From positions 40,325 to 51,766 of the forward strand of contig MU631383.1 in the NCBI GenBank assembly GCA_026770615.1: 11,442 nucleotides of DNA, read 5' to 3'. This DNA comes from Pavlovales sp. CCMP2436 (Eukaryota; Haptophyta; Pavlovophyceae; Pavlovales). A model generated the notes under the pieces. It saw nothing but the letters and a program-made list of their open reading frames with translations, did not search any database and was not told the origin of the DNA. The position numbers and the translations under genes are program-made. Below, one piece after another: positions 7,398-11,442 of this stretch (positions are counted from its first letter, which is position 1; every line of letters begins with the position of its first letter).

Positions 7398-7556
7398 CGA
7401 GCGCCACCGCACAGTCTAGCCCGTTGCACGGCGTGCAAGCGTACGTGCACATGCGAGCGCTTATTTACTGCGGTACGATTTGTCTGCCAGCTGGAGAATT
7501 ACGTGTGTCCGGAACCCTGTACCGAGTTGCTCGCCGCAGGCGAAGAAAGACTTTGA
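7398..7556 (+). CDS. Cys-rich 52-codon open stretch, possible exon
   Basis: Between a TAG at the MITE B border (7395) and TGA 7554-7556, the frame holds seven cysteines in about 32 residues: ARCTACKRTCTCERL, VRFVCQLENYVCPEPCTELL. There is no ATG. Spacing such as C-x2-C-x3-C-x-C hints at a small metal-binding or disulfide-rich fold, but no family is recognised. It could be an upstream exon of the gene ending at 8214, or chance. Confidence 0.15.
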   Translation, partial: RAPPHSLARCTACKRTCTCERLFTAVRFVCQLENYVCPEPCTELLAAGEERL

Positions 7557-7658
7557 GTATTTCCCACAAATTCCATCAACCCGTGTATAGAGGAGGTTGG
7601 GATTCCTGCCTTCCCGACAGCGGCGCAAATTCGAAGTTGTCTTTTTCTTGCCTGCGGC

Positions 7659-7730
7659 GCAATTTTAGGTTGGGTCACCCCCCTACCCTAAAGATCGGTG
7701 ACAATTTTAGGTTGCCCCCCCCCCCCCCCT
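7659..7730 (+). repeat. Two copies of CAATTTTAGGTTG and a 15-C run
   Basis: GCAATTTTAGGTTGGGTCACCCCCCTACC starts at 7659 and ACAATTTTAGGTTG followed by 15 C and TAC starts at 7701, spacing about 43 bases. An earlier CAAATTCGAAGTTG (7626) may be a third, decayed unit. Confidence 0.7.
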
Positions 7731-7860
7731 ACAAACGAACTAGGGGGGGCTTTCAGAATGACGACTGTATCAGTAAGACGCCAGCTTGAATCCATATCAT
7801 TATAATTTATCAAGTCATTTGCTCTACCACCACCCCTGCTGACAGCGACAGGACTAATGT

Positions 7861-7925
7861 CTGACGCCAACCAAGTCAGTGAGTGAACACCACCTGTTGA
7901 ACCATGCTAAGCCGCTAATAATATA
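7861..7925 (+). repeat. 65-bp dispersed repeat S, copy 1
   Basis: CTGACGCCAACCAAGTCAGT, GAGTGAACACCACCTGTTGA and ACCATGCTAAGCCGCTAATA match 8419-8482 with few differences. Both copies run straight into an ATATA-rich tract. Confidence 0.85.
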
Positions 7926-8040
7926 AAGTATATATTGCACTGCTATTTTTAGACTGCTATACTTGACTGCTATTCTTATGGTGGGCTAACAAGTGCGATG
8001 CGTATACGTATCATCCCACCCTAACTTTCCGCTCTCGCAG

Positions 8041-8214
8041 GCGGGGCGCAGCCCCTCGATTACTCTCCTTGCCCTGCAGCCCCTCGACCTGTACATCGGA
8101 CAAAAGGCCGTAGCTGGCCAGCTGCTTACCGATCTATCCGCAGCGAAAGCCCCCCTTAAGATTCCCAAGCCCCAGTACAACCCCGGACCCGTTTACAAAA
8201 AATACATCAAATAA
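8041..8214 (+). CDS. Terminal exon of an unrecognised gene (partial)
   Basis: The acceptor is strong: CTAAC at 8021-8025 fits a branch site, followed by TTTCCGCTCTCGCAG ending at 8040. The exon then reads 57 codons to TAA 8212-8214: AGRSPSITLLALQPLDLYIG, QKAVAGQLLTDLSAAKAPLK, IPKPQYNPGPVYKKYIK. Codon use is biased to C-ending codons, unlike the flanks. The Pro/Lys/Tyr-rich basic tail is distinctive but I do not recognise it. The acceptor splits cleanly at a codon boundary. Upstream exons are not evident; the nearest candidate is the Cys-rich stretch at 7398-7556. The frame also extends upstream to 7993 from a GTG, which I do not accept as a start. Confidence 0.5.
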   Translation, partial: AGRSPSITLLALQPLDLYIGQKAVAGQLLTDLSAAKAPLKIPKPQYNPGPVYKKYIK

Positions 8215-8355
8215 CTAAAATAATTGGTTTTGTGAGGCGACGGAAACTGCCTTATCTATTCGGCACTTTAAGTAGTACATATACCTGCGGCCGCCACGGC
8301 AGGGCTGCGGCGGCCGAGGCGCGGCCGAGGCGGGCCGTGGGGGCCAGGGCGCACA

Positions 8356-8379
8356 CACTCACACCCTTTGGTGTGAGTG
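8356..8379. repeat. Perfect 10-bp hairpin
   Basis: CACTCACACC and GGTGTGAGTG with a CTTT loop. A second smaller hairpin, GGTCGA-TCGC-TCGACC, follows at 8398-8413. They lie between the terminal exon and repeat S copy 2, where a terminator or 3' processing role is conceivable but unproven. Confidence 0.8.
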
Positions 8380-8418
8380 CTGGTGCATGAGGGTTTGGGT
8401 CGATCGCTCGACCTCAGC

Positions 8419-8482
8419 CTGACGTCGACCAAGCCAGTGACTGAACAACTCCTGTTGAACCATGCTGAGCCGCCAATATATA
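8419..8482 (+). repeat. 65-bp dispersed repeat S, copy 2
   Basis: CTGACGTCGACCAAGCCAGT, GACTGAACAACTCCTGTTGA and ACCATGCTGAGCCGCCAATA, then a TATA tract; compare 7861-7925 and the short piece at 3662-3688. Confidence 0.85.
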
Positions 8483-9166
8483 CATATATAATTTAATTCG
8501 CTCGAGACCCCTCATCGTCGTCGGTTCATAACGACGTCACTCCGGAGAGTGAACTCGCCGTGCCAGCAGGTACCTCCAGCTGCATCCAATTAGCTGTAGG
8601 GCCATCACTGACAAAAATTACATCGTTGAGTTCCTGAACGCGCCTAGGTCCACTCCAACTCCTCTTCGCCGCCGCCGTCGTCCTTGTACCGCTGTCGCCC
8701 TCGTCCAACAACGAATCTGAGTGAATCCTGGCTATCCCAATGCCGTCCTGTCCATGGCGATGTGCGGCGACCCATGGTCCCCGCCGCTCGGTGCGTGAGC
8801 TACAGCGTGCCAAACCCATACTTTCACGAAGTATAAATAAACTATTTGAAAGGCTCAGGGGTGGGACCGAAATGTCAGGCGGCATGGATGTCTGACAATA
8901 TGCTCCAGCGCCGCAGCATAGCAACAGTCATGGTAACAGACATCGCAGTAGAGTATTCAAACTAAGCGCAGGGATCTCGGCAAAGTGTGCGATACATTAT
9001 CGACTTATAATATGCATACAACCCAGGCCACCCGCAGACTGGACACACCACATAGAACCGTCGCACAACAACATGCGGCAAAACAAGGCAGAAAAAGACT
9101 CTTCAAGAGCTGTTCGCACGTCATCGCGCAGCGTACAAGGCATGAAAATATGCGTCATCACCATTA
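8483..9166. other. Spacer without a supportable gene
   Basis: A 132-codon open stretch on the minus strand (8526-8924) has no recognisable domain and irregular codon use. The rest shows no RNA gene, repeat or strong signal. Confidence 0.45.
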
Positions 9167-9333
9167 CAGGGTGTCGCGGGAAATAAGAAGCCGTAGTGTT
9201 GAGAAGCTGAGCCTCGTTTTTTTGCATTGTTTGTATGTAATTTAAGCAAATCTAAGCATTATTTGTATGTAAGTTGCTAAGAAGCTCAGTCTCAAACTAA
9301 TAATTCGCCCTTCTTAATGTCCGCGATCCCCTG
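9167..9333. mobile_element. MITE copy C, intact TA duplication
   Basis: 167 bp, CAGGGTGTCGCGGGAAATAA at the left, CCCTTCTTAATGTCCGCGATCCCCTG at the right, flanked on both sides by TA (9165-9166, 9334-9335). Inside are two near-identical blocks, GCATTGTTTGTATGTAATTT (9226) and GCATTATTTGTATGTAAGTT (9255), and the inverted segments GAGAAGCTGAGCCTC and CTAAGAAGCTCAGTCTC. No coding capacity. Confidence 0.95.
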
Positions 9334-9387
9334 TAACGCCAACATGAAACACTTCGAGGCGACACGAGAACTATACCGACAAACAGA

Positions 9388-9436
9388 GGGGAGCGAGGGG
9401 GGGGTGGGGTTGGGGGGGGGGAGAGAGAGAGAGGGG
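9388..9436 (+). repeat. G-rich tract with quadruplex potential and GA microsatellite
   Basis: Runs of four or more G at 9388-9391, 9397-9404, 9406-9409, 9412-9421 and 9433-9436 with short loops, the last two separated by (GA)5-6. Intramolecular G-quadruplex formation is plausible. Confidence 0.7.
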
Positions 9437-9464
9437 CATTCTTAGATGACGACCAGGGGATGAT

Positions 9465-9628
9465 GACGGTATCCGTGTGCTCGGGAAAGGTCCTAGGCAG
9501 TGTGTTGTCACTGCGTGTAAATTTCTAAATTAACGTCCGTCCCCTGACCCACCAGCTCACCAAGCGTAAAAAAAACAAAAGCAAAAAATACACTCGGGCC
9601 GAGGGTAGCAGTGCACACGGATACTGTC
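9465..9628. repeat. Inverted repeat pair, 16 bp arms
   Basis: GACGGTATCCGTGTGC (9465-9480) and GCACACGGATACTGTC (9613-9628) are reverse complements at 15 of 16 positions, 132 bases apart. The interior has a small CAGTG-CACTG hairpin near 9500 and A-rich tracts. It may be another small foldback element; no flanking duplication is clear. Confidence 0.65.
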
Positions 9629-9885
9629 CCCGACGCTGAATATTCCCCTGTGAAGAGGGATGGGCGGGAGGGATTGTCACTGCACCACTGGGAGTCCGGT
9701 GAGACCGTTTCCGGGGTCGAACGTTTTTATAGAGATTTACACACGCTCAATCCGACCCGCAGACCGCCCTCCCCTCCTCTTTCCGAGACACCCTCTACAG
9801 CTTAGCCGTCACACTCGTCTCTGCGGCTGCAAGTCCTGGGTTCTGAGTCTTCTAACAGCGAAGTCCGCTCGGGTTATAACTAATA

Positions 9886-10051
9886 CAGGGGGTCTCGGGC
9901 AAAAAGAACTCGTAACGTTCAGAAACTGAGCCTCATTTTTTCTGCCCTTCAATAGTAATTAAAGCAAAATTTAACAATTGTTTGTATTAAACTTGCTAAG
10001 AGACTGAGCCTCAGTCTCAAAATCGCCGTTCTTATTGCCCGCGATTCCCTG
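9886..10051. mobile_element. MITE copy D, intact TA duplication
   Basis: 166 bp, CAGGGGGTCTCGGGCAAAAA left end, CTTATTGCCCGCGATTCCCTG right end, TA on both sides (9884-9885, 10052-10053). Shares CTGCCCTTCAATAGTAATTAA and ACTGAGCCTCAGTCTCAAAA with copy A, distinguishing both from copies B and C. Confidence 0.95.
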
Positions 10052-10289
10052 TAACTTCTACCAAGCGGGCGATAATAAATCTATGAAATAATAACGCCGA
10101 TTCCGCGAATGGTTCTCGAAATGGCTACCACATCTTGAAAATACCTATAGACGCAAAATTGAGCGGGTAACACCTTCGGTACTACGGTTTGACACCTACA
10201 GGAAATACAAGGATCATTTAGAAATCAATGCAGGCTCCCAACCCCTAATCATCTCTCTGAATCATGCATAATCGGCCATGGAGCGTGAT
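10052..10289. other. AT-moderate spacer, nothing identified
   Basis: No open frame of note, repeat or RNA gene recognised. Confidence 0.5.
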
Positions 10290-10391
10290 GCCGACTAGAG
10301 AGTTCGGACGGGGGTGCCGAGAGGCACCGGTGGTGGGGTTGGGGCTGAAAAGCCCCGGTTGGGTCTTGGTCATGAGCGGCGCGCCGTCGGC
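10290..10391 (+). ncRNA. Possible structured RNA: closing stem with two GNRA-loop hairpins
   Basis: GCCGAC (10290-10295) can pair with GTCGGC (10386-10391). Enclosed are GGTGCC-GAGA-GGCACC (10313-10328) and GGGGCT-GAAA-AGCCCC (10341-10356), both perfect six-pair stems with GNRA tetraloops when read on the plus strand; the second extends by four G-U pairs (GGTT on each side). Tetraloops of this class on only one strand suggest a plus-strand RNA. I do not match it to SRP RNA, RNase P, tRNA or an snRNA. It lies just past the stop codon of the minus-strand exon, so it might instead be its 3' flank. The fold is by eye. Confidence 0.3.
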
Positions 10392-10404
10392 CTAGTGAGG
10401 GCTC

Positions 10405-10692
10405 CTACTTCGGCAAGTGGCCGCTCTCACCCTCGGGCTCTTGCGATTCCTCGTCATCGAGGTCGTCGTCACCCTCCGAGGCTGCGCTCGAGGATGCCGC
10501 CGCGGGCCTCGTGTAGCCGGCGTATGCGCGGACGAGCGCAATCAGCTCGCGGGAATCCTTTAAGAACTCGGACGAATCGGGGCCGCCCAAAAAGAAGAGG
10601 ACGGGGGCGGCCGCGACGCCGTCGAAGTTGCGCACCGACAGAGCTGTGACGGCCGCGCGGCGGACATTGCCCTTGAGGCGGCACCTCTCACG
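10405..10692 (-). CDS. Terminal exon of a thioredoxin-fold / PDI-like protein (partial)
   Basis: On the minus strand the frame is open from 10725 to the TAG at 10405-10407; a CAG at 10695-10693 could be the acceptor, giving an exon start at 10692. LKGNVRRAAVTALSVRNFDG, VAAAPVLFFLGG and SRELIALVRAYAG follow the last half of a thioredoxin fold: a strand, a helix, the cis-Pro before the hydrophobic strand, and the final helix, as in PDI a-type domains (compare the usual V-x-G-F-P-T-L-x-x-F). An acidic, Ser/Ala-rich tail (EGDDDLDDEESQEPEGE) resembles the acidic C-termini of PDIs, but no KDEL-type ending is present (it ends GHLPK). The half with the CxxC active site would be in upstream exons at higher coordinates and is not visible in this window, so the gene is either interrupted by a long intron or truncated. 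Confidence 0.5.
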   Translation of the reverse strand, partial: RERCRLKGNVRRAAVTALSVRNFDGVAAAPVLFFLGGPDSSEFLKDSRELIALVRAYAGYTRPAAASSSAASEGDDDLDDEESQEPEGESGHLPK

Positions 10693-10864
10693 CTGGCGCG
10701 CGCGCCCCTCCCTGTCCGCTGTATCTCAATAGGCGAGTGGATTTGGCGCTGCGCCTTAATACTACTGCCGTCACACTACCCGGTGAAGGACCCCTAGCCA
10801 ACTCACTGCCCGCGCCAACCCCCGTGACAGCTACCCGGCACATTCCGTATAAATAAAGGTGTGA

Positions 10865-11005
10865 ATTATAAATGATAACTAACTCAGCGCGCGCGGGGGG
10901 GGGGGGGGGGGGGGTAATGAGCCTGGCTCGTTTCCCTAGCGACCCGCATTAAACGGCGTGGTAACGGGACGCGCATTATAAATGATAACTACCTCAGCGC
11001 GCGCG
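10865..11005 (+). repeat. Two 31-bp direct repeats 110 bp apart, with a 20-G tract
   Basis: ATTATAAATGATAACTA-A/C-CTCAGCGCGCGCG occurs at 10865-10895 and 10975-11005 with a single difference. The first copy runs into 20 consecutive G (10895-10914), the second into GCGCGAGTG. A TATAAATA lies at about 10849. Confidence 0.9.
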
Positions 11006-11191
11006 CGAGTGCCAAGCGCGGCGACCGCCTCGAACCCCACGACAGCACCGATGGCCCGCCTGGGCGACCGCCTGAGCTGCACAGCACGCTTGCATCATAC
11101 TACTATTTAAATTCAAATTCAAGAAGGGGGGGGTTCGCATGTGAGGTTCCTTGCTGCCGGGCACGAGCTTCATTACCTCCAGCGCCGGAAA

Positions 11192-11216
11192 CGCGCGCGC
11201 AGCGTCAGCGCGCGCG
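11192..11216. repeat. 9-bp CG hairpin
   Basis: CGCGCGCGC and GCGCGCGCG around AGCGTCA; alternating purine-pyrimidine DNA that could also adopt Z form. Confidence 0.75.
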
Positions 11217-11236
11217 GCCTCTGCACTCTAATTTGA

Positions 11237-11260
11237 TACGTTTATATATACGTTTATATA
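11237..11260 (+). repeat. Two tandem TACGTTTATATA units
   Basis: Exact 12-bp duplication within an AT-rich stretch that could serve as promoter or intron sequence for the frame that follows. Confidence 0.85.
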
Positions 11261-11329
11261 CTGTTCATATTATATATTAATGTAGGGGGGTTCGGGTTGG
11301 CGGTACGTTTCAATTTCAAGTCAGGCTGA

Positions 11330-11442
11330 TCTAAGCGCTCCGACGCAGGCTCCTACGCGCTACGCCGAAGTGGGGAGCTGGTAGAAGTGGTGGATGATGA
11401 GGAAGCCGAAAATAAAGCGCTGGAGTCGCTGCGCAACGCGGG
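11330..11442 (+). CDS. Possible exon running off the window end (partial)
   Basis: After TGA at 11327-11329 a frame is open to the last base. It reads SKRSDAGSYALRRSGELVEV, then VDDEEAENKALESLRNA: a basic start followed by an acidic, helix-prone segment. AG dinucleotides at 11334-11335 (ATCTAAG) and 11346-11347 (GACGCAG) could be acceptors, the latter followed by GCTCC. No family is recognised. Codon character differs from the AT-rich sequence before it. Confidence 0.3.

Noticed and set aside
8526..8924. 132-codon minus-strand frame
   Set aside because: No domain, irregular codon use, and no splice or start signals that convince; kept only as spacer.
9611..9929. Overlapping plus-strand frames of 64 and 89 codons
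   Set aside because: The second runs into MITE D and neither shows family signal.
1..11442. CRISPR array, bacterial operon or phage signatures
   Set aside because: Repeat spacing and composition do not fit CRISPR; splice sites indicate a eukaryote.

Overview
The window looks like nuclear DNA of a unicellular eukaryote, most likely an alga. Evidence: GC-rich coding islands broken by short GT-AG introns with pyrimidine-rich acceptors (one with a CTAAC branch site), coding islands set in AT-rich or homopolymer-rich spacer, no bacterial operon layout, and one protein with a possible organelle-targeting leader. Haptophyte or stramenopile is a guess from gene style; nothing here fixes the taxon. 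Gene density is low and most of the window is repeats.

Layout. 1-612: three tandem 204-bp units with a 10-bp inverted repeat in each. 788-1157 and 2644-3059: two direct copies of a dispersed repeat bracketing an AT-rich inverted-repeat element (1298-1451) and a GC-rich, twice-frameshifted gene remnant (1625-2604), perhaps a decayed GHKL-type ATPase. 3026-4160: more copies of a TTGACCGATCAA motif, a perfect hairpin, short tandem repeats and AT-rich DNA without a supportable gene. 4384-4914: a small SAM-domain-like gene, followed directly by a MITE. 5278-6216: the best gene, three exons encoding a leader, a SAP-like segment and a C-terminal STI1-type domain. 6217-8040: spacer, a second MITE and low-complexity repeats. 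8041-8214: a terminal exon of an unrecognised gene. 8215-10051: dispersed repeats, G-rich tract, inverted repeat and two more MITEs. 10290-10391: a compact GNRA-hairpin fold that may be a structured RNA. 10405-10692, minus strand: a terminal exon of a thioredoxin/PDI-like protein. 10860-11442: direct repeats, a 20-G tract, a hairpin and the beginning of a possible further exon running off the end.

The four MITE copies (166-178 bp, CAGGG termini, TA flanks) are the most coherent repeat discovery. They fall into two subfamilies, and one may supply the stop codon of the SAM-like gene. The genes show no shared pathway; the SAP/STI1 protein and the PDI-like exon both suggest protein-folding roles, but that is inference.
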